A DNA stretch of 64,000 nucleotides, from the NCBI GenBank assembly GCA_038182865.1, contig CP116226.1, positions 1,612,001-1,676,000 of the forward strand, read 5' to 3'. The notes beneath the pieces are model-generated. The model was not told the DNA's origin. It worked only from the letters and a program-made list of their open reading frames with translations, and did not search any database. The translations under genes were made by a program, and so were the position numbers. Origin of the DNA: Microbacterium enclense (lineage in GTDB: Bacteria > Actinomycetota > Actinomycetes > Actinomycetales > Microbacteriaceae). Every line of letters starts with the position of its first letter. Within the stretch, counting starts at the first letter, position 1. Shown in pieces: positions 32,982 through 41,200 of this stretch.

Positions 32982-34415
32982 TCAGCGGCCGGGGACGGCC
33001 GCGGGGGTTCGGGTGAGGGTGGACACGACGTGGGCGAGGGCGTCGTCGTCGCCGACGTTGCCTGCGAACACGACGTAGGGGATGCCGGTGGCCGGGCCGT
33101 CGGCGGGCTCCCAGAGCGAGATGATCCCGGGCAGCATGGGCCCTCGGACCGTGGCCCGGTGCATCGAGAGGCCGTGTGCCGCGACGTCGCTGGAGGTGAT
33201 GCCGCCCTTGGCCACGACGAAGCGTGGCGTGGTGCGCGAGATGACAGTGCTCACGACCTCGACGACGGCGGCCGAGACGGTGCGCGCGATCTCGAGGCTC
33301 TCGTCCGCGGTCCGTGCGGTCGTCACGGTACGGGTGGTGCTGACGACGACGTCCCCGCGGTCGACCTCGCGCACGATGCGGTCGGCGATCTCGCCGAGGT
33401 ACCCGGGGGCGGCCTCGAGCACGCGGGCGACGTCGATCTCGATGTCGGTCACGTCGTGGTGCGTCTCTCGCAATCGGGAGAGCTGCCGGGTGGTCACGGC
33501 GACGTGCGAGCCGACCACGATGAGACCGCCCCGGTCGGGGCCGCCGTCGGGGAAGATCTCGGCGGCGGTGAGGGGCTCGCGCCGTTCGCTGCCGATGCGG
33601 GCGCGCACGAACGGCGGGCCGACGCGCGAGAGCAATGTCTTGCCGCGCCGACGCGCCTCGATCAGACCGAGGGAGATGAGACGCAGATCGTCCTCGGTCA
33701 CGACGTCGCACACGATGGGCGTGCGGTCGGCGGCATCCTGGATCGCGTCCGCCACCGCGGCGGCACCCGCGCGGATGGTCGTGAGGTCGAGGGTGATGAC
33801 GGCGTCGGCGGGGTAGCGACCGCCCGACTTCTCGTCGACCCAAGCGGCGAGCTCCGAGCTGCGGTAGCCGAAGGTGGCGTCGCGCGCGAACTCGGTCTCG
33901 CCGATCGGCCGCAGGTTCTCGCCGTCGCGCATGTAGTGGACGCCGCCGACGGTGACCCGCCCGGCATCGGGGAAGGCCGGGATGATGACGACGCCGTCGA
34001 CCGGTGCGCCGCCGGCGAGGGCGATGGCCTCGGCGAGGGCGTCGGTCTCGAGGGGGAAGTGTCCGCGCAGGGTCGAGTCTCCCCGGCTGACGAACTCGAC
34101 GTCGACGCCCGCCGCTGTCGCCGCGGCCAGCGCGTTGCGCGCCACGTCGAGATTGCGCGCACGGGCGTCGCGTTCGCCGAGGCTGCGGGCGTTGGTCAGC
34201 ACGTAGACGGCGGGGGCGTCGGTGGCGAACACGGCGGCGAAGTCGTCGACGCCCCAGCGGGTGAGGACGGGCAGATCGGCGACCGACTGCGTTCCGGTGG
34301 GGTCGTCGTCGAGGACGACGAGGCGGGATCCCAGCGCCTCGGAGGCGGCGTACACGTCGGCGGCGCTCACGGTCAGGGGGGCGGGGAACGCGCGGAGGGC
34401 GGTCGCTTCGTGCAT
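32982..34415 (-). CDS. Four-carbon acid sugar kinase, OtnK/DtnK-like (DUF1537)
   Basis: 477-aa kinase of the DUF1537 family. The N-terminal substrate domain begins with the hallmark VVLDDDPTGTQSV, contains SRGDSTLRGHF, and the C-terminal nucleotide domain has VVAKGGITSSDVAAHGL and YVVFAGNVGDDDAL. Such kinases phosphorylate D-threonate, D-erythronate or 2-keto-tetronates. It is the first gene of the operon, behind a strong promoter and palindrome. An OtnC aldolase/decarboxylase and OtnI isomerase are not present in this window. Confidence 0.9.
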   Translation of the reverse strand: MHEATALRAFPAPLTVSAADVYAASEALGSRLVVLDDDPTGTQSVADLPVLTRWGVDDFAAVFATDAPAVYVLTNARSLGERDARARNLDVARNALAAATAAGVDVEFVSRGDSTLRGHFPLETDALAEAIALAGGAPVDGVVIIPAFPDAGRVTVGGVHYMRDGENLRPIGETEFARDATFGYRSSELAAWVDEKSGGRYPADAVITLDLTTIRAGAAAVADAIQDAADRTPIVCDVVTEDDLRLISLGLIEARRRGKTLLSRVGPPFVRARIGSERREPLTAAEIFPDGGPDRGGLIVVGSHVAVTTRQLSRLRETHHDVTDIEIDVARVLEAAPGYLGEIADRIVREVDRGDVVVSTTRTVTTARTADESLEIARTVSAAVVEVVSTVISRTTPRFVVAKGGITSSDVAAHGLSMHRATVRGPMLPGIISLWEPADGPATGIPYVVFAGNVGDDDALAHVVSTLTRTPAAVPGR

Positions 34416-34457
34416 GGTCTCACTCCTTCGTGGGTCGACCGTCAGTGGTCAGGCGTC

Positions 34458-34490
34458 AGCCATCATATGGCTTACGGGAGCGGATGCCAA
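34458..34490 (-). promoter_or_regulatory. Promoter and GntR operator of the sugar-acid operon
   Basis: On the minus strand, -35 TTGGCA (34485-34490) and -10 TATGAT (34462-34467) are separated by 17 nt. A perfect inverted repeat agccat-cat-atggct at 34458-34472 covers the -10, the expected position for repression by the GntR protein of this cluster. Confidence 0.7.
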
Positions 34491-34556
34491 GCCCCTCCAC
34501 CGAACGGTGGATGCCGCATCAACCTGACCGTCGTTCCCGGCGAGGCCGCGCGCGGT

Positions 34557-34562
34557 CAGACT
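34557..34562 (+). promoter_or_regulatory. Possible leaderless -10 element of the ABC exporter operon
   Basis: CAGACT ends 6 nt before ATG 34569; the intervening gagggc could instead be a weak ribosome-binding site. Confidence 0.35.
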
Positions 34563-34568
34563 GAGGGC

Positions 34569-35444
34569 ATGAGCGAGAACGTCGTCCGCGTGGAGAACCT
34601 GCGCAAGACCTACCGCGGAGGCCTCGAAGCCCTGCGCGGGGTGAGCTTCGACATCCGCCGGGGCGAGACATTCGCCCTGCTCGGCCCGAACGGTGCCGGC
34701 AAGAGCACGGTCATCGAGATTCTCGAGGGCTACCGCGATCGCACGAGCGGCGAGGTCAGCGTGCTCGACGTCGACCCGCACCGCGGGGGCCCGGACTGGA
34801 AGGCGCGGCTCGGCATCGTGCTGCAGAACACCGGCGAGGCGCCCACCGCGAGCGTCCGGGAACTGCTCGCGCACTTCGCCTCGTTCTACCCGCACCCGCG
34901 CGACGTCGACGAGGTCATCGCGGCGGTCGGCCTGAGCGAGAAGGCGAAGGTGCCCGTGCGCAAGCTCTCGGGCGGTCAACGTCGCCGCGTCGACGTCGCG
35001 CTCGGCATCGTCGGCCGCCCCGAACTGCTGTTCCTCGATGAGCCGACGACCGGCTTCGACCCCGAGGTACGGCGGCAGTTCTGGGACCTCATCCGGATGC
35101 TGCAGGACGAGGGCACCACGATCCTGCTGACCACGCACTACCTCGACGAGGCCGCCGAGCTGTCGGAGCGTGCCGCGATCCTCGTCGGTGGCGAAGTGGC
35201 ATCCGTGGGGCGGATCGACGAGCTGGGCGGGCCCGCGGCGCGGGTCCCCGTCGTGCGCTGGCGCGAGGGGGGAGGGATCCGCGAGGAGCGGACCGACGAT
35301 CCTGGGGCCGTCGTCGCCGCTCTGTACGCGCGGCACGGTGAACCCGAGAGGCTCGAGGTCGTGCGTCCGAGCCTCGAAGACGTGTACCTGTCGTTCCTGG
35401 GTGCCGACGAGCGTCGCACGGCCGCCGCGGGAGGTGCGGCGTGA
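34569..35444 (+). CDS. ABC-2 type exporter ATPase
   Basis: 291-aa ATPase with Walker A GPNGAGKST, signature LSGGQRRRVDVALGI, Walker B LLFLDEPTTGFD and the C-terminal beta-domain of drug/antibiotic-export ATPases (EDVYLSFLGADE). It probably works with the ABC-2 permease encoded next. Together with the kinase and response regulator downstream, the four genes match the arrangement of antibiotic-resistance exporters regulated by their own two-component system (for example linearmycin resistance lnrJK-LMN). ATG 34569 is chosen over a far longer antisense-derived frame. Confidence 0.9.
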   Translation: MSENVVRVENLRKTYRGGLEALRGVSFDIRRGETFALLGPNGAGKSTVIEILEGYRDRTSGEVSVLDVDPHRGGPDWKARLGIVLQNTGEAPTASVRELLAHFASFYPHPRDVDEVIAAVGLSEKAKVPVRKLSGGQRRRVDVALGIVGRPELLFLDEPTTGFDPEVRRQFWDLIRMLQDEGTTILLTTHYLDEAAELSERAAILVGGEVASVGRIDELGGPAARVPVVRWREGGGIREERTDDPGAVVAALYARHGEPERLEVVRPSLEDVYLSFLGADERRTAAAGGAA

Positions 35445-36244
35445 GCCGCGTGCTGCGGCTCGGGGCCGCGCGTGTCGCCTTCGAGGTGCGGTCGTACTTC
35501 CGCCAGGGCGACTCGGTGTTCTTCACGTTCCTGTTCCCGGTGATGATCCTGCTGATCTTCTCGGTCGCGTTCAGCGGCTCGACGTTCGGCCCGCCCGGGG
35601 CGGAGATCTCCGCCCCCGAGTTCTACCTCCCCGCGATGCTTGCCGCCGGCGTCCTGCTCTCGGGGCTGCAGAACATGGCGGTCGACATCGCCATGGAACG
35701 CGGTGACGGCACGCTCAAGCGTCTCGGCGGGACGCCGCTCAGCCCGGTGTCGTACTTCATCGGAAAGCTCGGACAGGTGCTCGTCACCGGCTTCCTGCAG
35801 TCGGTGCTGTTGATCGTGGTGGCCGCGGTCTTCTTCGGTGTGCCGCTGCCGACCGAGCCGGAGCGCTGGCTGACGTTCGCGTGGGTGTTCGTGCTCGGCG
35901 CGACGACCTGCGCGATCCTCGGGATCGGCCTCTCGGCCTTGCCGCGGACGGGACGAACGGCCACCGCCGTCGTGGTCCCGATCGTGCTGCTGCTGCAGTT
36001 CATCTCGGGCGTCTACATCAACTTCGCGAGCCTGCCCGAATGGATGCAGAACGTCGCGAGCGTGTTCCCGCTGAAGTGGCTCGCGCAGGGCTTCCGCTCG
36101 GTGTTCCTGCCCGAGGGTTTCGCCGCCGCCGAGTCGTCGGGGACGTGGGATCACCCCCTGATCCTCCTCGTGACGCTGCTGTGGCTGGTCGGGGGGCTCG
36201 CGTTCGTGCGGGCGACGTTCCGCTGGATCCGGAAGGATGCGTGA
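35441..36244 (+). CDS. ABC-2 type exporter permease
   Basis: 267-aa membrane protein with six hydrophobic segments. RSYFRQGDSVFFTFLFPVMILLIFSVAF at the N-terminus, ERGDGTLKRLGGTPLSP, and LPEWMQNVASVFPLKWLAQGFR are typical of ABC-2 permeases of the multidrug/lipid exporter type. Its GTG start overlaps the ATPase stop (GTGA) and its stop overlaps the kinase start (TGATG). Likely exports a membrane-active antibiotic or lipid; substrate unknown. Confidence 0.9.
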   Translation: MSRVLRLGAARVAFEVRSYFRQGDSVFFTFLFPVMILLIFSVAFSGSTFGPPGAEISAPEFYLPAMLAAGVLLSGLQNMAVDIAMERGDGTLKRLGGTPLSPVSYFIGKLGQVLVTGFLQSVLLIVVAAVFFGVPLPTEPERWLTFAWVFVLGATTCAILGIGLSALPRTGRTATAVVVPIVLLLQFISGVYINFASLPEWMQNVASVFPLKWLAQGFRSVFLPEGFAAAESSGTWDHPLILLVTLLWLVGGLAFVRATFRWIRKDA

Positions 36245-37431
36245 TGGCCGGCTCGACACCGGATGCCGGGACCTCCGTCGTGCGGGGGTGGTCGCTCGCG
36301 TACGGTGTCGCCGGCGTCGTGGGGGTGGCCATCGTCGTCGTGTCGGCCGTCTCGGGCGTGGTCCCGTGGTCGTCGGCGGGCATCGCTCTCGGAGCCGTCG
36401 CCGTGCACGCGGCGATCGTGCTGGCGGCTCTGCCGCGCGTGCTCGACGACGAAGGCTCGCCGGTCCTCGCCACCGTCGTGGCGGTGTCGGCCGTCATCCT
36501 CGTGCCGACGGCCGTGGCCGCGGTCCCTTGGGTCGCGATGCTGCAGTTCGCCTCGTATCCCCTGCTGTGGGTGATCTCCTCGTCCCGGCTGACCGCCATC
36601 GCCTGGACCGCGGCATCCACCCTGCTCGTGCTCGTCGCGCTGGCCTGGGGCGGCGATGCAGACACCTGGGGACGGGCCGCCCTCATCCAGGCGATGTCGT
36701 TCGCGGGCAACCTGGGCCTGGGGCTGTGGTTCACCGCCGTGTACCAGCACGGCGTCGAGACGCAGGCCCTGCTCGACCGGCTGACCGCCGCGCACGACGA
36801 GGTCGCCGTGCTGCACCGCGACGCCGGCGTCGTCGCCGAGCGGGAGCGCCTGGCCGCTGAGCTGCACGACACGATCGCCCAGACTCTCGCGGGCACCGTG
36901 CTGCTCGCCCAGCGCGGACGGCGCGACCTGGCAGCGGGCGTGCTCGCCGATGCAACCCTCGCCCTGGTGGAGGAGGCGGCGCGCGAGGCGCTCGCCGAGA
37001 CCCGCACCCTCGTCGCAGCGGGCGCCCCGGTGTCACGCGGCCAGGGGCTGGCCGAGGCGCTGAAGGTCCTCGTCTCGCGGATCGCGCGCGAGTCCGACCG
37101 CGACATCGCGGTGCGGACGGATACCGTCGGCGCGCTCGATCGGGAGAGCGAGGTCGCTCTGCTGCGTTGCGCACAGGAGGGGCTGTCGAATGCCCGCCGC
37201 CACTCGGGGGCTCAGCGCATCGAGGTCGCCCTCGTCGATGCGGGCGACGCCGTGGAGCTGCGTGTCGCCGACGACGGCGTGGGCTTCGATCCGTCCGCCC
37301 GGGTGGAGGGCTTCGGACTCGAGGGGCTTCGAGCGCGGCTCGCGTCGCTCGGGGGCGAGCTGCACGTCGACGGCAGCCCGGGTGCGGTCGTGCTGACCGC
37401 GCGCGTGCCGCGTGAGACGGTGGGGTCATGA
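36244..37431 (+). CDS. Membrane sensor histidine kinase of the exporter operon
   Basis: 395-aa kinase. About five hydrophobic segments in the first 170 residues are followed by the HisKA_3 motif with phospho-acceptor His208 (AAELHDTIAQTLAG) and a HATPase domain (QEGLSNARRHSG, DDGVGFDPSA, GFGLEGLRARLASLGG). The start overlaps the permease stop by one base. The compact membrane region fits sensing via the exporter or within the membrane, as in BceS/LiaS-type kinases (inference). It should phosphorylate the regulator encoded immediately downstream. Confidence 0.92.
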   Translation: MAGSTPDAGTSVVRGWSLAYGVAGVVGVAIVVVSAVSGVVPWSSAGIALGAVAVHAAIVLAALPRVLDDEGSPVLATVVAVSAVILVPTAVAAVPWVAMLQFASYPLLWVISSSRLTAIAWTAASTLLVLVALAWGGDADTWGRAALIQAMSFAGNLGLGLWFTAVYQHGVETQALLDRLTAAHDEVAVLHRDAGVVAERERLAAELHDTIAQTLAGTVLLAQRGRRDLAAGVLADATLALVEEAAREALAETRTLVAAGAPVSRGQGLAEALKVLVSRIARESDRDIAVRTDTVGALDRESEVALLRCAQEGLSNARRHSGAQRIEVALVDAGDAVELRVADDGVGFDPSARVEGFGLEGLRARLASLGGELHVDGSPGAVVLTARVPRETVGS

Positions 37432-38048
37432 TCCGCGTCGTGATCGTGGACGATCATCCGATCGTGCGCGCCGGGCTCACCGGCATCCTGGAGACCGCCG
37501 ACGACATCGTCGTCGTGGGGGTCGCCGCCGACGGGGTCGAGGCGGTGGCGGTCGTCGAGACGGAGCGCCCCGACGTCGTGCTGATGGACATGAGGATGCC
37601 GCGCCGCGACGGTGACGAGGCCACGGCGCTGCTGCGCGAGAGCGTGCCGTCGGCGCGGGTGATCGTGCTCACGACCTACGAGAGCGACGACGTCATCATG
37701 CGGGCGATCGCGGCCGGTGCGGCCGGGTACCTGCTGAAGGCCGCGCCCGAGGCGGAGCTGCTCGCGGGGATCCGTGCCGTGGCCGCGGGAGAGGTCGCTC
37801 TCGCGCCGAGCGTCGCCCGGGTCCTGGTCGCGCGCACGGGTCGCCCGCCGGAGGCGCCCGTGCTCACCGCGCGCGAGGTCGAGGTGCTGGGTCACGTCGC
37901 CCAGGGGCTGAGCAACCGTGAGATCGGGCGGCGGCTGCATCTCGGCGAGGCGACGGTGAAGACGCACCTGCTCAAGGCCTTCGCGAAGCTCGACGTCGCC
38001 GACCGCACGCGTGCCGTGACGCGCGCGATGGAGCTCGGCATCCTCTGA
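37428..38048 (+). CDS. LuxR/NarL-family response regulator of the exporter operon
   Basis: 206-aa response regulator with receiver domain (VDDHPIVRAG, Asp54 in VLMDMRMPRRDG, TTYESDD, LLKAAPEAELL) and LuxR helix-turn-helix (LTAREVEVLGHVAQGLSNREIGRRLHLGEATVKTHLLKAF). It overlaps the kinase gene by 4 nt (ATGA) and probably activates the exporter operon in response to the kinase signal. Confidence 0.93.
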   Translation: MIRVVIVDDHPIVRAGLTGILETADDIVVVGVAADGVEAVAVVETERPDVVLMDMRMPRRDGDEATALLRESVPSARVIVLTTYESDDVIMRAIAAGAAGYLLKAAPEAELLAGIRAVAAGEVALAPSVARVLVARTGRPPEAPVLTAREVEVLGHVAQGLSNREIGRRLHLGEATVKTHLLKAFAKLDVADRTRAVTRAMELGIL

Positions 38049-38221
38049 GGGAGCGACGCCGGCGCGGTGAGCGGTGTTTCCCCGCGGTTAAATTTTCATC
38101 TCTCACTGAAACTTCTGAACGTTTCTCATTGACCGTAGAGCGACACGGGTGTTCTCTGGGCGCAGTTCCACCTGCATCCCACCTTGGGCGCGGAACGCCG
38201 CCCTTTCCCGAGAGGCTCCTG
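38049..38221 (+). promoter_or_regulatory. AT-rich promoter region of the peptide-import operon
   Basis: This 173-bp gap holds one of the most A/T-rich stretches of the window (ttaaattttcat near 38088-38099) and a small inverted repeat gaaac-N8-gtttc (38108-38125), with ctgaa repeated nearby. These may be the promoter and operator, possibly for the GbsR-type regulator encoded in the operon. No clear -35/-10 pair can be fixed. Confidence 0.35.
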
Positions 38222-39799
38222 ATGAAGAGAAGAATCGCGCTCGCCGTGCTGGTCGCCGGCGCGCTCGCGCTCGCCGGCTGCTCCGGCGGTGGCGGTGGCG
38301 ACACCGGCTCCACCGACGCATCCATCCGCGTGGCCGTCACCGACCCGCAGCAACTCATCCCCGGCCGGCAGTCCGTCGCCTACGACTTCAACATGGCCGT
38401 CTGGTCTCCGCTGGCCTTCCTCCAGTCCGACGGCACTCTGCAGAACGTACAAGCCGAGTCCATCGAGTCGGACGACGCCCAGACCTGGACGATCACACTC
38501 CGCGACGGATGGACCTTCCACGACGGGACCCCCGTCACGGCGAAGAGCTACGTCGACTCCTGGAACGCCGTCGCGTACGGACCCAACGCCTTCGAGAACT
38601 CGGGGCAGCTGGCATCCATCGTCGGATACACCGATCTCAACCCCGCCGACGGCACGCCCACGACCACCACGATGTCGGGCCTGACCGTCGTCGACGACCT
38701 CACCTTCACGGTGAAGCTCGTCAGCCCCGACGGCCAGTTCCCGCTGCAGGTCACGCAGGCGCAGACCGCGTTCTTCCCGATGCCCGAGTCGGCGCTGTCG
38801 GACTTCGACGCGTACAACACGCACCCGGTGGGCAACGGACCGTTCCAGATGACGGGAGACTACGTCGAGAACGAGCCGATCACGGTGTCGGCCTACGACG
38901 GGTTCAAGGGCGAGGCCCCGACGGTGAACGAGATCACCTTCGTGCCGTACACCGACTCCGAGACCGCCTACACCGACGTGCTCGCGGGCAACCTCGACGT
39001 CGCGGGCGTGCCGGCGAGCCGCCTCCTCCAGGCCGGCAGCGACTTCGGCGACCGCCTCTACTCGTTCGAGGCACCCGGTATCTCGTTCCTCGGCCTGCCC
39101 CTGTGGAACGCGCAGTACCAGGATGTGCGCGTGCGTCAGGCCCTGTCGATGGCGATCGACCGTCAGACGATCATCGATCGCATCTACGGCGGCACGTACA
39201 CCCCGGCCACCGCGTGGACCCCGGCGATCGAGCCCGGGACGCCGACGGGGATCTGCGGCGAGTACTGCGACTACGACCCCGACGCGGCCAAGGCGTTGCT
39301 CGCCGAGGCCGGCGGTTTCAGCGGCCCACTCGAGATCACCTACCCGGGCGGCGGGGGACTCGACCCGCTCTACGAGGCGATCGCCAATCAGCTGCGCCAG
39401 AACCTCGGCATCGACGCGACGGCCACCCCCACCGCGGACTGGGCCGAGTTCCTGCAGAAGCGGACGGATGCCAGCCTCGCCGGCCCGTTCTTCTCGCGCT
39501 GGGGTGCGCTGTACCCGAGCCAGCAGGCGACGCTGCGGGTGTTCTTCATCGAGGGCGGCGGGTGCGCCAACTGCATCCCGTTCTACAGCCCCGAGGTGAG
39601 CGCGGCCATGCAGACGGCCGATGCCGACCTGACGGGTGACGGAACGGCCTACGCCGACGTCCAGAGCATCATCCAGAAGGAGTTCCCGGCGGTGCCGCTG
39701 TTCAACGAGACGTACTCGTACGTCACCTCGGAGCGCGTCGCCGATCTCGTGAGCTCGCCGGTGGGCAACCCGACCTACCGCGCGATCCAGCTGCGCTGA
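38222..39799 (+). CDS. Peptide ABC transporter substrate-binding lipoprotein
   Basis: 525-aa family-5 extracellular binding protein. Lipoprotein signal with lipobox LAGC (Cys20) and a Gly/Ser linker, then ADVTDPQQLIPGR-like start, TLRDGWTFHDGTPVTAKSYVDSWN, and YNTHPVGNGPFQMTGDY as in DppA/OppA homologues. It presents an external ligand to the permeases at 41197-43012. The gene is followed by a 13-bp hairpin, so its message may be more abundant than the rest. The operon also encodes two peptidase-like enzymes, which supports a peptide ligand. Confidence 0.92.
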   Translation: MKRRIALAVLVAGALALAGCSGGGGGDTGSTDASIRVAVTDPQQLIPGRQSVAYDFNMAVWSPLAFLQSDGTLQNVQAESIESDDAQTWTITLRDGWTFHDGTPVTAKSYVDSWNAVAYGPNAFENSGQLASIVGYTDLNPADGTPTTTTMSGLTVVDDLTFTVKLVSPDGQFPLQVTQAQTAFFPMPESALSDFDAYNTHPVGNGPFQMTGDYVENEPITVSAYDGFKGEAPTVNEITFVPYTDSETAYTDVLAGNLDVAGVPASRLLQAGSDFGDRLYSFEAPGISFLGLPLWNAQYQDVRVRQALSMAIDRQTIIDRIYGGTYTPATAWTPAIEPGTPTGICGEYCDYDPDAAKALLAEAGGFSGPLEITYPGGGGLDPLYEAIANQLRQNLGIDATATPTADWAEFLQKRTDASLAGPFFSRWGALYPSQQATLRVFFIEGGGCANCIPFYSPEVSAAMQTADADLTGDGTAYADVQSIIQKEFPAVPLFNETYSYVTSERVADLVSSPVGNPTYRAIQLR

Positions 39800-39806
39800 C
39801 CCTCTC

Positions 39807-39840
39807 GGCCGGCGCGCGGAGCCCCCACCGCGCGCCGGCC
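39807..39840 (+). terminator. Intra-operon hairpin after the binding-protein gene
   Basis: Perfect 13-bp stem ggccggcgcgcgg / ccgcgcgccggcc with an 8-nt loop and no U-tract, between the binding-protein stop and the carboxypeptidase start. More likely an attenuator or mRNA-stabilising hairpin than a full terminator. Confidence 0.7.
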
Positions 39841-39859
39841 GTCGATCCACGGAATCCCC

Positions 39860-41200
39860 ATGCCTTCACTCACCGTCCCGCCGCCCGCACTCACGGGCTT
39901 TCCCACGGTCGACGCCCTCGAGGCGGCGTTCCTCGCTCTGTCCGAGAGGGCGCCGCACCTGGTGCGCCGCCGCATCCTGGGCTCGTCGCGGCTGGGTGAG
40001 CCCATCGCCGTGTACGAGATCGGCGGCGGGCCCGCGCACGCCGTCATCGCCGGGGGCGTGCACCCGAACGAGCCGATCGGCTTCCACACCGCCCTCGCCC
40101 TCGCCGAGCGGCTCATCGCCGACGAGGGACTGCGCCGAGAACTCGGGATGACGTTCCACATCGTGCCGTGCATCGACCCCGACGGCACCCGCTTGAACGA
40201 GGGCTGGTTCGCCGCTCCCGGCGATCGCGGCTCGTACGGGCGGGCCTTCTACCGGCCGGCCCCCGATGAACAGGTCGAGTGGAGCTTCCCCCTCTCCTAC
40301 AAGCGGCTGCACTTCGACCGGGTGCTCCCCGAGACCCGGGCGCTCGCCGACCTCTTCGACGAGGTCGAGCCGGCCCTGTTCGTCGGTCTGCACAATGCCG
40401 AGGTCGGCGGGGTGTACTTCTACGTGAACCGCGACGACCAGGCGTTGGTCCGCGAGCTGTCGGCGATTCCCGCGCGCCACGGCCTGCCGCTCGACAACGG
40501 CGAGCCCGAGTCGCCCGACCTCGTGCGCCTGGGCGACGCCGTGTTCCGCTGTCCGACCGTCGCGGAGCGATACGACTACCTCGAGGGGCTCGGACTCGAC
40601 CCCCTCGCGGAGGCATCCGGGGGTGGATCTGCCGACTACCTGCAGCGCTACGGCACGCTGATCATGGTCGCCGAGCTGCCGTACTGGACGCACGACGACG
40701 TCGTCGACGACGGACCGAGCGGGGTCTCGTACCGACTCGTCGTCCAGGATCGCGCGGAGAAGCTGCGGGCGCTCGGTCACACCCTCACGGATGCCCTCTC
40801 ACGCGTCGACGCGCACCTGAGCATCCCGAGCCCGATGCTGCGCGGTGCGCGGGCCTTCGCGCCGCTCATGACGGCCCTCGCCGACGCGGAAGGCGAGCGG
40901 GCACGGCGCCTGGTCGTCGACCGCATCGCGACGCGGGCGGAGGTGTTCTCGAACGAGGATGCCGTTCGGTCCTTCCGGCTGCGGTTCGGGGGCATGCTCC
41001 TGCGGGCGCTCGAGGTCGAGTGCGCGGCGGGCGTCGCCCACGACACCGTGCGTCGGGAACGCGATGCGTTCCGGCCCGTGTACGAGGAGTGGGTGACCGA
41101 GGCGGAACGGGTGTCGCTTCGCGCTCTTCCTCTGGCCGACCTGGTCGGCGTGCAGCTCGACGCGGTCCTCGCGGCGGCCCGCGCGGCGGTGACCGCGTGA
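39860..41200 (+). CDS. M14-family zinc carboxypeptidase-like protein
   Basis: 446-aa protein. The zinc-binding HxxE is H68-P-N-E71 and the third ligand is His178 (GLHNAEVGG); IDPDGTRLNEGW supplies the substrate-binding Arg region and VAELPYW the probable catalytic Glu. There is no signal peptide, so it acts inside the cell on imported substrate. It extends ~150 residues beyond the catalytic domain with a helical tail (DALSRVDAHLS...). M14 enzymes remove C-terminal amino acids or cleave murein tripeptides; which applies here is unknown. Stop overlaps the permease start (GTGA). Confidence 0.82.
   Translation: MPSLTVPPPALTGFPTVDALEAAFLALSERAPHLVRRRILGSSRLGEPIAVYEIGGGPAHAVIAGGVHPNEPIGFHTALALAERLIADEGLRRELGMTFHIVPCIDPDGTRLNEGWFAAPGDRGSYGRAFYRPAPDEQVEWSFPLSYKRLHFDRVLPETRALADLFDEVEPALFVGLHNAEVGGVYFYVNRDDQALVRELSAIPARHGLPLDNGEPESPDLVRLGDAVFRCPTVAERYDYLEGLGLDPLAEASGGGSADYLQRYGTLIMVAELPYWTHDDVVDDGPSGVSYRLVVQDRAEKLRALGHTLTDALSRVDAHLSIPSPMLRGARAFAPLMTALADAEGERARRLVVDRIATRAEVFSNEDAVRSFRLRFGGMLLRALEVECAAGVAHDTVRRERDAFRPVYEEWVTEAERVSLRALPLADLVGVQLDAVLAAARAAVTA

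Noticed and set aside
33030..34568. Long upstream extension of the ABC exporter ATPase
   Set aside because: It is antisense to the OtnK-like kinase; the ATPase family starts at the ATG at 34569.
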